Shown here: piece after piece, positions 34,695-44,295 of the stretch
Layout: every line of letters begins with the position of its first letter
Numbering within the stretch: position 1 is the first letter of the stretch
Assembly (NCBI RefSeq): GCF_001898115.1
Contig: NZ_MKSQ01000008.1
Location: forward strand, 161,390-225,389
Length of the DNA stretch: 64,000 nt
Source of the DNA: Allobosea sp. 67-29
GTDB lineage: Bacteria; Pseudomonadota; Alphaproteobacteria; Rhizobiales; Beijerinckiaceae
Direction of reading: 5' to 3'
The notes under the pieces: generated by a model
Seen by the model: only the letters and a program-made list of their open reading frames with translations
What the model was told of the DNA's origin: nothing
Databases searched by the model: none
Made by a program: the position numbers and the translations under genes

Positions 34695-35843
34695 ATGATG
34701 CTGCGAATTTCCAGACGCTTCGGCGTGGCTCTGCTGGCGCTGACGGCCATGAGCGGAGCGGCCGCTGCCCAGTCCGCATCCTGCGAGGCGTGGCGGGCGG
34801 AGCTTCAGAGCCTGCAAGGACGAAGCGGTGGCGATGCGCGGGCCGCACAGGCAGCCCAGCGCGTCGGCGCGCAACTCGCCAGGCTGAGCGGCCAGTATCG
34901 CGCGATGGGCTGCGAACGCGGCGGCTTCCTCTTCTTCGGCGAGCAGGTACCGCCGCAATGCGGCAGCATCCGCGCCCAGCTGGGCCAGCTCCAGGCCCAA
35001 TACGGCGCCCTGCAGCGGCAGGCCCAGGGCGGCGGCCTCGAGCAGCGGCGTGCCCAGCTCGCAGCCGCGATCAGCAACAATTGCGGGCCACGCCAACGCG
35101 GCTTCTTCGACACCATCTTCGGGCGCGATCCCGGGCTGGGCGGGGTCGATTCGACGCTGCCCGAGCTCGACCCCGAGCAATCGGTGATCGAGCCGGAAAA
35201 GCCGCGTCTGGGCGGACCGCAGACCGTCTGCGTGCGCAGTTGCGACGGCTATTTCTTCCCGCTCGCCAACAATACCGGCAACGCTGACGAGATGTGCCAG
35301 GCGCTCTGCCCGAACGCCGAGACCACGGCCTTCGGCATGAGCGCCGGCGGTGACATCCAGAACGCGGCCTCGCGCTCGACCGGGCAGCCCTATTCGTCGC
35401 TGCCGAACGCGGGAAAGTACCAGCACAGCGTCGATTCGACCTGCACCTGCCGCGCCCAGGGCCAGAGCTGGTCGCAGACGTTGAAGAACGCCGAATATCT
35501 GCTCGACAAGCGCAAGGGGGACGTCATCGTCACCGAGCAGCGTGCGGCCGAGCTCTCGCGGCCGAAGCCGGACCCGAAGCGCCGAGGCGCCGCGGCGGAA
35601 GCCGCCGTCACGCCGGCCCCGGCTGCCGAAGCGGCCGACGAGAAGCCACTGCCCTCCGAGAACTCCCCGACATCCGGGACGGAATCGGCGGGCGTCGGGC
35701 CGGATACGGTCGGAGAAAAGGTTCTGGACAAGGGCGACGGGCTGAAGAGCGAATCGCGCAGCGTCACGGGCGAGCGTCGTGCCGTGCGGATCGTCGCGCC
35801 GAACCTCGCGCCCAATCTCAGCCCGCAGCTGGTCAGGCCCTGA
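34695..35843 (+). CDS. DUF2865 secreted protein
   Basis: A 382-residue exported protein of the DUF2865 family, found mainly in Hyphomicrobiales. A signal peptide is visible (FGVALLALTAMSGAAAAQS). The family core holds paired cysteines (CGSIRAQL, CGPRQRGFF, CVRSCDGYFFPLANN, MCQALCPNA, CTCRAQGQ), with a Gly/Gln-rich coiled region before it and a long low-complexity Pro/Ala/Glu tail (about 290-382). ATG 34695 is used; an ATG three bases later is equally possible. Envelope location is predicted; the function is unknown. Confidence 0.85.
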   Translation: MMLRISRRFGVALLALTAMSGAAAAQSASCEAWRAELQSLQGRSGGDARAAQAAQRVGAQLARLSGQYRAMGCERGGFLFFGEQVPPQCGSIRAQLGQLQAQYGALQRQAQGGGLEQRRAQLAAAISNNCGPRQRGFFDTIFGRDPGLGGVDSTLPELDPEQSVIEPEKPRLGGPQTVCVRSCDGYFFPLANNTGNADEMCQALCPNAETTAFGMSAGGDIQNAASRSTGQPYSSLPNAGKYQHSVDSTCTCRAQGQSWSQTLKNAEYLLDKRKGDVIVTEQRAAELSRPKPDPKRRGAAAEAAVTPAPAAEAADEKPLPSENSPTSGTESAGVGPDTVGEKVLDKGDGLKSESRSVTGERRAVRIVAPNLAPNLSPQLVRP

Positions 35844-36026
35844 TCGAAAAGTTCCATGCGCAGAGCACGGGGCTTACCGCCAGCGAGCGCCGGGCGCCTC
35901 TCTGGACGCATGGCCGGGAGCATCGCATAACAAGCGTCTCTTCCCCGCCGGGAGGCGACCAGACCGCATCCTGCCCGCATCGCGGCGCTTGCCTCTGACG
36001 TTCCCCCGTCCCATGCAGAGGCCGCC

Positions 36027-37355
36027 ATGTCGGACGTCAGCGCGCAGCAGCCGCACCATCCGCACCCCATCGAGCTCGCCGACGCCAGGCGCCGGATCAA
36101 GGCGATCTTCATCGGCTCCGTCGGCAATCTGGTCGAATGGTACGACTTCTACGCCTACACGGCCTTCGCACTCTATTTCGCGCCGCATTTCTTCCCCTCG
36201 CACGACCCCGTCGTGCAGCAGCTCAACGCCGCCACGCTGTTCGCCGCCGGGTTCATCGTGCGCCCGGTCGGGGGCTGGCTGTTCGGCCATCTGGCGGACC
36301 GCTACGGCAGACGCCTGTCGCTGATGGTGTCGGTGCTGATGATGTGCTTCGGCTCGCTGATCATCGCCTTCACCCCGACCTACGAGACGATCGGCTTCGC
36401 CGCCCCCGCGCTGCTGGCGCTGGCGCGCATCATCGAGGGCCTGAGCCTCGGCGGCGAGTACGGAGCGAGCGCGACCTATCTGACCGAGATCGCCGATCCC
36501 GAGCATCGCGGCTTCTATTCGAGCTTCCAGTATGTGACGCTGATCGGCGGGCAGCTCACCGCCATCCTCGTGCTGCTCCTGCTGCAGAACGTCTTCCTCA
36601 CGCACGAGCAACTCGTGGCCTGGGGCTGGCGCATTCCCTTCGTCATCGGCGCGGCACTCGCCATCACCGCCATGGTCATGCGCCGGCACATGCAGGAGAC
36701 TGAGGCGTTCGAGGCCGCGAAGGGCACCATGACGCGAGAAAGCTCGCTGCGCGGCCTGATGAAATATCCGCGCGAGGTCGCGATCGTGGTCGGCCTCACG
36801 GCCGGCGGCACCGCCGCCTTCTACACCTTCACCACCTACATGCAGACCTTCGTCAAGCAGACGGTGGGCCTTTCCGATATCGTGACGACCTACGTCATCG
36901 CCGGCTCGCTCATCTTCGCCTCGATCCTGCAGCCGGTCTACGGGCTGATCTCCGACAGGATCGGCCGCAAGCCGGTGCTGATGTTCTTCGGCATAGCCGG
37001 CACCCTGCTGACCGTGCCGATCCTGACGACGCTCGCCGGCACCAAATCCGCCTGGACGGCGTTCCTGCTGATCTGCGGCGCCTGGATTTTCACCGCGGGC
37101 TACACCTCGATCAATGCCGTGGTGAAGGCGGAGCTGTTTCCGACGGCCGTCCGCGCGACCGGCGTAGCCGTGCCCTATGCCGTGACGGTCTCGATCTTCG
37201 GCGGCACGGCGCCCGCGATCGCCCTGTTCTTCAAGCAGCAGGGCCACGAGCAGTGGTTCTTCTATTACCTCGCCGGTATGATCTTCATCTCGTTCCTGGT
37301 GTATGCCCTGATGCGCGACACCAAGCACGCCTCCGCGATGCAGCGGCACGAGTGA
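36027..37355 (+). CDS. MFS transporter, metabolite:H+ symporter (KgtP-like)
   Basis: A 442-residue, 12-helix proton symporter of the MHS branch. Hallmarks: GSVGNLVEWYDFYAYT at the first helix, RPVGGWLFGHLADRYGRR in loop 2-3, and LISDRIGRKPVLM in loop 8-9. Members import 2-oxoglutarate, shikimate, proline or citrate; KgtP (2-oxoglutarate) is the closest general pattern. Only 12 bases separate it from the convergent gltX stop. An intergenic stretch of 183 bases precedes it without a visible operator. Confidence 0.88.
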   Translation: MSDVSAQQPHHPHPIELADARRRIKAIFIGSVGNLVEWYDFYAYTAFALYFAPHFFPSHDPVVQQLNAATLFAAGFIVRPVGGWLFGHLADRYGRRLSLMVSVLMMCFGSLIIAFTPTYETIGFAAPALLALARIIEGLSLGGEYGASATYLTEIADPEHRGFYSSFQYVTLIGGQLTAILVLLLLQNVFLTHEQLVAWGWRIPFVIGAALAITAMVMRRHMQETEAFEAAKGTMTRESSLRGLMKYPREVAIVVGLTAGGTAAFYTFTTYMQTFVKQTVGLSDIVTTYVIAGSLIFASILQPVYGLISDRIGRKPVLMFFGIAGTLLTVPILTTLAGTKSAWTAFLLICGAWIFTAGYTSINAVVKAELFPTAVRATGVAVPYAVTVSIFGGTAPAIALFFKQQGHEQWFFYYLAGMIFISFLVYALMRDTKHASAMQRHE

Positions 37356-37367
37356 GGCGCGAAGGGC

Positions 37368-38723
37368 TCAGGCGCTTTCGCCGGCCAGCCGCTTCAGCGC
37401 CTTCTCCCGCCCGATCAGCGGCAAAAGCGCCGCCAGCTCCGGGCCGTGGTCGAGCCCGGTCAGGGCTTGGCGCAGCGGCATGAACAGCGCCTTGCCCCTG
37501 GCGCCGGTGGCGGCGGAGACGGCCTGCGTCCAGTTCTTCCAGCTCGCGGCGTCGTAAGGCTCCGGCGGCAGCGCTGCGGCCGCCTTCGCCGCGAAGTCCG
37601 GCTCGGTGATGACGGGCACGACCGGCCCCTCGACGACCCTCCACCAGAGCTTCGCCTCCTCGAATTTGCCGAGATTGCCGCGGACGGCCAGCCAGAAGGC
37701 CTCGCCACCGCCGATGCCGGCCGCCGCGAGCCGGTCCGCGACCGCCATGAACGGCATCTGGTGCAAGGTTCGCGCGCTGAGCGTCTCCAGCTCGTGCTCG
37801 TCGAACTTCGCCGGCGCCCGCGACACGTGCGCGAGCTCGACGAGCGACGCGAGTTCGTCGAGGCTCGCGACCGGACGCACCGCATCGGACGTGCCGACGA
37901 GCACCGCCAGCGCCGCCACGGCCAGAGGCTCGACGCCGGATTCGCGCAGGCCGCGCAACGAAAGATGCCCAAGGCGCTTCGAGAGCCCTTCTCCGCTCGC
38001 GGTAGTCAGCAGGTTGTGATGGCCGAAGACCGGAAGGGCGGCACCAAGCGCCTCGAATATCTGTGCCTGGACCGCGGTGTTGGTGACATGGTCCTCGCCT
38101 CGGATGACGTGGCTCACGCCGGTCTCGACGTCGTCGACCACCGAGGGCAGCGTGTAGAGATAGCTGCCGTCCTCGCGGACCAGCACCGGATCGGAGAGCG
38201 AGGCGCAATCGACATGGGAGGGGCCGCGCACCAGATCGTCCCAGGCGACGTCCCGCGCCTCGAGCAGGAAGCGCCAGTGCGGCTTGCGGCCCTCGGCCGC
38301 GAAGGCAGCCTTCTGCTCCGCCGTGAGCTTCAGCGCGGCTCGGTCGTAGATCGGAGGCAGGCCGCGCGCGAGCTGGCGCTTGCGACGGCGGTCGAGCTCG
38401 TCGGGGGTCTCGTAGCAGGCATAGAGCCGGCCGGCGGCGCGCAGCCGGCCGGCAGCCGCGTCGTAGATCGCGAGCCGCTCGGACTGCCGGATGACCGCGT
38501 CGGGCCGGATGCCGAGCCAGCCGAGATCCTCGGCGATGGCGTCGGCGTATTCCGCCTTCGAGCGCGCGATGTCGGTGTCGTCGTAGCGCAGCAGGAAACG
38601 GCCGTGGTGGCGCCGGGCAAAGAGCCAGTTGAACAGCGCCGGCCGAGCGTTGCCGATATGCAGATAGCCGGTGGGGGACGGCGCGAAGCGCACCAGCGGA
38701 GAATGCGAGGTCGACGATGTCAT
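37368..38723 (-). CDS. gltX: Glutamyl-tRNA synthetase
   Basis: A 451-residue class I aminoacyl-tRNA synthetase charging tRNA-Glu (possibly also tRNA-Gln in organisms using the amidotransferase route). The HIGH-type motif is HIGNARPAL, the KMSKS loop reads GLSKRLG, and [19 protein letters not shown] is the active-site floor. The C-terminal anticodon-binding domain fills about 300-451. ATG 38723 follows a leading arginine-rich stretch starting at 38759, which is unlikely to be used. A putative CtrA-like site lies about 65 bases upstream. Confidence 0.93.
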   Translation of the reverse strand: MTSSTSHSPLVRFAPSPTGYLHIGNARPALFNWLFARRHHGRFLLRYDDTDIARSKAEYADAIAEDLGWLGIRPDAVIRQSERLAIYDAAAGRLRAAGRLYACYETPDELDRRRKRQLARGLPPIYDRAALKLTAEQKAAFAAEGRKPHWRFLLEARDVAWDDLVRGPSHVDCASLSDPVLVREDGSYLYTLPSVVDDVETGVSHVIRGEDHVTNTAVQAQIFEALGAALPVFGHHNLLTTASGEGLSKRLGHLSLRGLRESGVEPLAVAALAVLVGTSDAVRPVASLDELASLVELAHVSRAPAKFDEHELETLSARTLHQMPFMAVADRLAAAGIGGGEAFWLAVRGNLGKFEEAKLWWRVVEGPVVPVITEPDFAAKAAAALPPEPYDAASWKNWTQAVSAATGARGKALFMPLRQALTGLDHGPELAALLPLIGREKALKRLAGESA

Positions 38724-38787
38724 GCCGCGGCTTATCGCGCGTTTGCCGGCGGGCGACAATCGTGCCGGTAACCGAAATTCCCCATCG

Positions 38788-38802
38788 TTAACCGCGCATT
38801 AG
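38788..38802 (-). promoter_or_regulatory. Candidate CtrA-like site (CTAA-N7-TTAA)
   Basis: On the minus strand this reads CTAATGCGCGGTTAAC, one base off the alphaproteobacterial CtrA consensus TTAA-N7-TTAAC. It is in the divergent gap between gltX and the outer membrane barrel gene, so either could be the target. Single imperfect sites occur by chance, so this is weak. Confidence 0.3.
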
Positions 38803-38871
38803 GGTTACCAAGGCATGAATTGACCCGGGCAGGCGAGACGGGACCAGCCGAATACTGCCGGGGAGATCAGG

Positions 38872-39744
38872 ATGCGTATCCGTTCCATGACATGCGTGGC
38901 CGGCGCCGCTGTTGTTGCGGCGATGCTCGGCTCGCCGGCCGTCGCGGCCGATTATCCGGTGCTGCGCGGCTCACAGATCGACGACGCCCCGCCGGCGCCG
39001 GCATTGCTGGGTGGCTCGACCAATTGGTCGGGCTTCTATTTCGGTGGCGGCGCGGGAGCGTCCGACACCAAGTTCAAACCCGGCACCGGCCTGCAGGACC
39101 TGGCGAATTTTGCCTTCCGAAACACCACGCTCGGCCAGCAGGTCAACATGGGTTCGCTGGTCAACAACCTTCCCGAAAAGAGCGACAGCGGCGTCACCTA
39201 CTTCGGCTTCCTCGGCTACAATTGGGCGTTTGGCGACGCGGTGCTGGGCCTGGAAGCAGATTATACCCGATCGGGCCACGCCTATCAGATCGACGACTAT
39301 ATCGCCCGCCGCGTCGTGACGCCTGACGGGACGGTCAACGACTTCTCCCTGACGACGAACCAGAGCGCCAAGCTCAACGATTATGGTACGGCTCGCCTGC
39401 GCATGGGCTGGGCTTTCGGCAACTTCATGCCTTTCGCCACGATCGGCGGCGCTGTCGGCCGGTTCAACACCAGTTCGACGGTGACGGCCACCAACTATCT
39501 GACGCAGACCAATCCCGTGACCGGCGCAGTCTATCAGGGCACCGCTGCCGGATATCCCCTCACCGTCGGCGCGACCAAAAAGAACGTCTACGGCTTCGGC
39601 TTGGCGGTCGGCGGCGGCGTGGATTGGGCGCTCGGCGAGAACATCTTCCTGCGCGGCGAATACCAGCTGATCCGCTTCGCGGATGTCGAAGGTACGACCA
39701 CCACAGTCAACACGGCGCGTGCTGCGGTCGCCGTCAAGTTCTGA
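38872..39744 (+). CDS. Outer membrane beta-barrel protein (Omp25/RopB-like)
   Basis: A 290-residue outer membrane protein. A signal peptide (CVAGAAVVAAMLGSPAVAADYP) is followed by NWSGFYFGGGAG and alternating amphipathic strands (TYFGFLGYNWAFGDAVLGLEADY, shown in part; ARLRMGWAFGNFMPFATIGGA), ending in an aromatic strand (RAAVAVKF) as required for barrel assembly. About eight strands are expected. GGAG is upstream of the ATG. A strong hairpin terminator follows. Members act as porin-like structural proteins. Confidence 0.88.
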   Translation: MRIRSMTCVAGAAVVAAMLGSPAVAADYPVLRGSQIDDAPPAPALLGGSTNWSGFYFGGGAGASDTKFKPGTGLQDLANFAFRNTTLGQQVNMGSLVNNLPEKSDSGVTYFGFLGYNWAFGDAVLGLEADYTRSGHAYQIDDYIARRVVTPDGTVNDFSLTTNQSAKLNDYGTARLRMGWAFGNFMPFATIGGAVGRFNTSSTVTATNYLTQTNPVTGAVYQGTAAGYPLTVGATKKNVYGFGLAVGGGVDWALGENIFLRGEYQLIRFADVEGTTTTVNTARAAVAVKF

Positions 39745-39767
39745 CCAGACAGACCTGCCGCAACGAA

Positions 39768-39795
39768 AAAGGCCGGAGCACGAGCTCCGGCCTTT
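39768..39795. terminator. Shared intrinsic terminator between OMP and DAHP synthase genes
   Basis: Twelve-base arms (39768-39779 and 39784-39795, core AAAGGCCGGAGC) pair perfectly around a four-base loop (39780-39783). Runs of A before and T after give both strands a U-tract, so it can end transcription of the OMP gene and of the convergent DAHP synthase gene. Confidence 0.85.
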
Positions 39796-39821
39796 CCTGT
39801 TTCGATCGTCGAGAGCACGGG

Positions 39822-41207
39822 CTACTCGGCCGCCTCGACCTGCGGGCGCACCCGCCCGGCCCGCTCGCGCTTGACCAGCTCGGCGACGAGGAAGGCGAGC
39901 TCGAGCGCCTGCTCGGCGTTGAGGCGGGGGTCGCAGACCGTGTGGTAGCGGTCGTTGAGATCGGCGTCGGTCATGCCGCGCGCCCCGCCGGTGCATTCGG
40001 TGACGTTCTTGCCGGTCATCTCGAGGTGCAGGCCGCCGGCATGGGTGCCTTCGGCCTGGTGGACGGCAAAGAAGTTCTTCACCTCGGTCATGATCAGATC
40101 GAACGGCCGGGTCTTGTAGCCGCTCGCGGCCTTGACCGTGTTGCCGTGCATCGGGTCGCAGGACCAGACCACGTTGCGCCCTTCCCGCTTGGTGGCGCGC
40201 ACCAGCGCCGGGAGGTTGTCGAAGACCTTGTCGGCGCCGAAGCGGGCGATCAGGGTCAGCCGGCCTGCCTGGTTCTGCGGATCGAGCACCTCGATCAGCT
40301 TGAGCAGGCCGTCGACCGTGGTCGAGGGACCGCATTTCAGGCCGATCGGGTTCCTGATGCCGCGGAAGAACTCGACATGGGCATGATCGAGCTGGCGCGT
40401 GCGGTCGCCGATCCAGACCATGTGGCCGGAGGTGTCGTACCACTCGCCGGTGGTGGAATCGACGCGCGTCATCGCCTGCTCATAGCCGAGCAACAGCGCC
40501 TCGTGGCTGGTGTAGAAATCGGTCGTGCGCATCTCCGGATGGGTCTCCGGATCGATGCCGATGGCGCGCATGAACTCCAGCGCCTCGGTGATGCGCTCGG
40601 TGACCTCCTGATAGCGATGCGACTGCGGGCTGTCCTTGACGAAGCCGAGCATCCAGCGATGCGCGTTGTCGAGGTTGGCGTAGCCGCCCGAGGCGAAGGC
40701 GCGCAGCAGGTTCAGCGTCGCGGCCGACTGTCTGTAGGCCTCGAGCTGCCGGCGCGGATCGGGTACGCGGGCCTCGGCCGTGAAGGCGATGTCGTTGACG
40801 ATGTCGCCCTTGTAGCTCGGCAGCTCGACGTCGCCGATCTTCTCGTTCGGCGCCGAGCGCGGCTTGGCGAACTGCCCGGCGATGCGCCCGACCTTCACGA
40901 CGGGCGAGCCGCCGGCGAAGGTCAGCACGACCGCCATCTGCAGGAACAGCCGGAAGAAATCCCGGATGTTGTCGGCGGAGTGCTCCGCGAAGCTCTCCGC
41001 ACAATCACCGCCCTGCAGGAGGAAGGCCTCGCCGGCCGCGACCTTGCCCAACGCCCGTTTGAGCTTGCGCGCCTCCCCTGCAAAAACGAGCGGCGGAAAG
41101 CCGGCGAGCTGCTGCTCGACCGCCTTCAAGGCTGCCTGGTCCGGATAATCCGGAATCTGCTGGGCGGGCCTGGCCCTCCAGCTCTCTGGCGTCCACCGCT
41201 CGGACAT
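39822..41207 (-). CDS. aroF: Class II (plant-type) DAHP synthase
   Basis: A 461-residue enzyme for the first shikimate step, condensing phosphoenolpyruvate and erythrose 4-phosphate. The class II pattern is clear: [11 protein letters not shown] (Cys binds metal), [14 protein letters not shown] with [13 protein letters not shown] loop, [14 protein letters not shown], and [15 protein letters not shown]. Long class II enzymes are typical of Hyphomicrobiales. An AGGAG box is about 11 bases before the ATG. It stands alone, with the shared terminator downstream. Confidence 0.94.
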   Translation of the reverse strand: MSERWTPESWRARPAQQIPDYPDQAALKAVEQQLAGFPPLVFAGEARKLKRALGKVAAGEAFLLQGGDCAESFAEHSADNIRDFFRLFLQMAVVLTFAGGSPVVKVGRIAGQFAKPRSAPNEKIGDVELPSYKGDIVNDIAFTAEARVPDPRRQLEAYRQSAATLNLLRAFASGGYANLDNAHRWMLGFVKDSPQSHRYQEVTERITEALEFMRAIGIDPETHPEMRTTDFYTSHEALLLGYEQAMTRVDSTTGEWYDTSGHMVWIGDRTRQLDHAHVEFFRGIRNPIGLKCGPSTTVDGLLKLIEVLDPQNQAGRLTLIARFGADKVFDNLPALVRATKREGRNVVWSCDPMHGNTVKAASGYKTRPFDLIMTEVKNFFAVHQAEGTHAGGLHLEMTGKNVTECTGGARGMTDADLNDRYHTVCDPRLNAEQALELAFLVAELVKRERAGRVRPQVEAAE

Positions 41208-41440
41208 GGGACTACGTGCTCCTGACCTCTCGAAGATCGCGCGTCGTTAACCTTGGGTCGCGCGAAGGGGCGGCTATACACCCTGACGGCAGGGATGGCC
41301 ACCGCTGCCAACGAGGCGCGCCGGCGGCCCGGCGCAAGGGTGCGATTGCACGGATCGCATCATCGCGTTCGACCGGCGGGGCTGAGAGCCGGATTCACCG
41401 TGTCGGCAGCTCGACGTGGGGCTGCGTCCGGCGACTGGTC

Positions 41441-42811
41441 TCAGCTTGCCCGCGGCGTCCGCATCGTCACCAGTTCCTCGGCCGCGCTCGGATGCAGCGC
41501 CACGGTGCGGTCGAAATCCGCCTTGGTCGCGCCCATCGTGACCGCGATCGCCGCCGCCTGGACGATCTCGCCGGCATCGTGGCCGAGGATATGGACGCCC
41601 AGCACCTTGTCGGTCTTCGCATCGATGACGAGCTTCATGTAGATGCGCTCGTGCCTGCCCGAGATCGTCGCCTTCATGGGACGGAAGCCGGACTCGAAGA
41701 CGCGCAGCTCATGCCCCGCGGCCACGGCCTGGGCCTCGGTCAGCCCGACCGTGCCGACCTCCGGCGTGGTGAAGACGGCCGAAGCGATGGTGCCGTGATC
41801 GACCGTCCACGTCTTGCCGCCGAAGACGGAGTCGGCGAAGGCGTGCCCCTCGCGGATCGCGACGGGCGTGAGGTTCACCCGGTTGGTGACGTCGCCGACT
41901 GCGTGGATCGAGGCAACGCTGCTGGCCGATGCGGCGTCGACCGCGATCTCGCCGAGCGCCCCGAGCCTGACCCCGGCTTTCTCCAGCCCGAGCCCCCTGG
42001 TATTCGGCCGCCGCCCCGTCGCGACCAGCACGACATCGGCCTCGATGGGCGCTCCCGTCGCGCAATGCGCGCGGCGGGCACCGTCCGGCAACTCCTCGAT
42101 GCGCTCGATGGTGCAGCCGAGACGGAAGGCGATGCCGGCCTCCTTCAGCGCATCGCGCAGGCGGTTGCGGATGTCCTCGTCGAATCCGCGCAGGATGTTG
42201 TCGCCGCGATGCAGGACGGTGACGGCGACGCCCAGCCGCGCGAAGAGGCTCGCGAACTCCAGCGCGATATAGCCGCCGCCGACGACGAGCAGCCGCTTCG
42301 GCAGCGTCGGCAGATGGAAGACCTCATTCGAGGAAATGCCAAGCTCGCCGCCAGGGATCGGCGGATCGAAAGAAGGCCAGCCGCCGGTCGCGACCAGGAT
42401 GTGGCGTGCGGTGACGACCTCGCCGCTTCGCTGCAGACGGACCGCATGCGGTCCCTCGATCACCGCCCGCTCCTCGCGGATCTCGACCTTCGCGCCTTCG
42501 AGACCCTTGCGATAGAGGCCTGAGAGGCGGGTGACCTCGTTCGCCACCGCGTCGCGCAGCGTCGGCCAGTCGAAGGACGGCGTGCCGGGCAGTGTCCAGC
42601 CGAAGCCGGCGGCATCCTCGAAATCGTCGGCGAAGCGGCTGGCATAGACGAAGAGCTTTTTCGGGACGCAGCCGCGAATGACGCAGGTGCCGCCGATGCG
42701 ATCTTCCTCGGCGATCATGACCCGCGCGCCGTGGCCTGCGGCGATGCGCGCCGCGCGAGTACCGCCGGAACCGGCCCCGATGACGAAGAGATCGACGTCG
42801 AATTCAGCCAT
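41441..42811 (-). CDS. gor: Glutathione-disulfide reductase
   Basis: A 456-residue NADPH flavoenzyme that reduces oxidised glutathione. FAD site GAGSGGTRAAR (12-22), redox disulfide Cys43/Cys48 in GGTCVIRGCVPKK, NADPH motif VGGGYIALEFAS, and C-terminal catalytic His-Glu in VALHPSAAEE. It starts at 42811, overlapping the stop of the O-antigen ligase-like gene by eight bases, an unusual partner for a cytosolic redox enzyme. In many Hyphomicrobiales gor sits beside the rpiA/DUF2059 genes, here displaced about 6 kb. Confidence 0.94.
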   Translation of the reverse strand: MAEFDVDLFVIGAGSGGTRAARIAAGHGARVMIAEEDRIGGTCVIRGCVPKKLFVYASRFADDFEDAAGFGWTLPGTPSFDWPTLRDAVANEVTRLSGLYRKGLEGAKVEIREERAVIEGPHAVRLQRSGEVVTARHILVATGGWPSFDPPIPGGELGISSNEVFHLPTLPKRLLVVGGGYIALEFASLFARLGVAVTVLHRGDNILRGFDEDIRNRLRDALKEAGIAFRLGCTIERIEELPDGARRAHCATGAPIEADVVLVATGRRPNTRGLGLEKAGVRLGALGEIAVDAASASSVASIHAVGDVTNRVNLTPVAIREGHAFADSVFGGKTWTVDHGTIASAVFTTPEVGTVGLTEAQAVAAGHELRVFESGFRPMKATISGRHERIYMKLVIDAKTDKVLGVHILGHDAGEIVQAAAIAVTMGATKADFDRTVALHPSAAEELVTMRTPRAS

Positions 42812-44072
42812 TGTCTTCTCCTTGTCGCAGGCTCGTGCCGGGGCCGAACCACAGGATCGCAGCACCCAGAACGGCAATCCACCATCCCTGCCAGGCGCCG
42901 TGCCCGACAACGGAAATCGCGAAGGCTGCCGCAAACAGCGCCAGCCGCGGCGCCATCTCCGACGGCGTCAGCCGCCGCAGCCGCAGCAGCAGGAACAGGC
43001 CCGCCAGCGTAAGCAGCCCGGCCCCGACGGCGCCGGTCTCGGCCCAGGCCTGCAGCGGCATGTCGTGAGGGTGCCCCACTGCCAGCAAGGCCCGGTGTTC
43101 CGGTGCCACCTCGGCCGCCACCGGATTCCGCTCCATCGTCGCGGAGGTGCCAAAGCCCGCCCCGGCGATCGGCCGCGCCCGCGCCACCTCGCCGAAGCTG
43201 AGCCAGATGTCGATCCGGGCCTGGCCGGTCATCACGGCGAAGCGGTTCAGGATGATCGAAGGCAGCCAGTTATGTGCGGCGACCCCGAGGACCGGCGCCA
43301 TCGCCATGGTGAGGACGAAGGCGCAGCCAATGGCCGCCAGCGTCAGGCGCGGCCGAAGCGCCGACAGCAGCCAGCAGATCGCACAGACGGCGAAGCCGAG
43401 CCGCGCGGAGGCGCTTTCGGAGCGGAGCGCCAGGGCAGCCACGGCGAGCCCGACGAGCACGGCGAGAACCCTGTCGGCGCGCCGCGCACCGGGCAGGTTC
43501 CAGAGGCCATGGATCGTGGGCACCGCGAGCACGAGCGTGGTGATCGCAGGACGATTGAAGACGAAGCCCATCAGCTTTCCGACGCCAAGCGCCGCACGCT
43601 GGGACAGCCCGGAGGCCAGCTCGACGATCGCCAGCAGACAGGCGAGGACGAGCGCGAGCGCGAGCGTCCGCAGCCAGCCCGGCCGCGGCCTGAACCGGCC
43701 GGAACACGCGATGGCGAGAGCGAACGCGACCGGCAGCACGAGCTCGGCCCAGGCGCGCAGGGACGCTGCCGGCTCATGGCTCCAGAGAATGGTGACGAGC
43801 GCCCAGGCGAGGAAGCCGGCGAGCGCCAGCGCGGGCGGCGTCGCGAGCAGACGGCGCAGCGACGCTGCGAGGTCCTGTCCTCGCCCGGCTGCCACGGCCG
43901 CGGCGAGGAACGGGACGACCGCCAGACCGAGCATCAGCGGAGCCGAGCGATTGGCAAGCCACATCGCCAGCGGCATCACCGCCAGCAGCGTGGCGCCGGT
44001 CGAGGCCAGGCGCCGGGGCAGCGCCGATTTCGGCGCAGATAGATGGCGACGCGCGGGAGGTGTCTCACTCAT
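42804..44072 (-). CDS. O-antigen ligase-like polytopic membrane protein
   Basis: A 422-residue protein with about 11-12 hydrophobic helices and a periplasmic loop with the GHPHDMPLQAWAETG motif, similar to the HPHN-containing loop of Wzy/WaaL ligases (O-Antigen_lig fold). Related enzymes attach or polymerise surface sugars. The ATG follows a basic lead, and the end overlaps gor by eight bases. A second such gene is represented at the window start (3-290), so at least two ligase-like genes occur here. Its polymer is not known. Confidence 0.75.
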   Translation of the reverse strand: MSETPPARRHLSAPKSALPRRLASTGATLLAVMPLAMWLANRSAPLMLGLAVVPFLAAAVAAGRGQDLAASLRRLLATPPALALAGFLAWALVTILWSHEPAASLRAWAELVLPVAFALAIACSGRFRPRPGWLRTLALALVLACLLAIVELASGLSQRAALGVGKLMGFVFNRPAITTLVLAVPTIHGLWNLPGARRADRVLAVLVGLAVAALALRSESASARLGFAVCAICWLLSALRPRLTLAAIGCAFVLTMAMAPVLGVAAHNWLPSIILNRFAVMTGQARIDIWLSFGEVARARPIAGAGFGTSATMERNPVAAEVAPEHRALLAVGHPHDMPLQAWAETGAVGAGLLTLAGLFLLLRLRRLTPSEMAPRLALFAAAFAISVVGHGAWQGWWIAVLGAAILWFGPGTSLRQGEDNG

Positions 44073-44295
44073 GCGCTGCGCTTACGTGATCAGGCGAAAC
44101 CTCGCCAGCACGTTGTCGCGAGCCCATCGCAGAGTCGTAGGAACAAAGGCGTAGATCCTGCAGAAATGGGCCGCCGACCCCGAAAATTATTGACAGGACA
44201 TTATTCAATCGGGCGCAATTGACGCCCGGCGCGGCAGGATGTCACAGCCCTGCTGCCCCAAGAAACGACGGCAAACGCCGTAACCGGAGGAATCC

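Noticed and set aside
44189..44212. TTGACA at 44189 upstream of tctC as a full promoter
   Set aside because: The -35-like hexamer is good, but no acceptable -10 lies 16-18 bases downstream, so I cannot claim a complete promoter.
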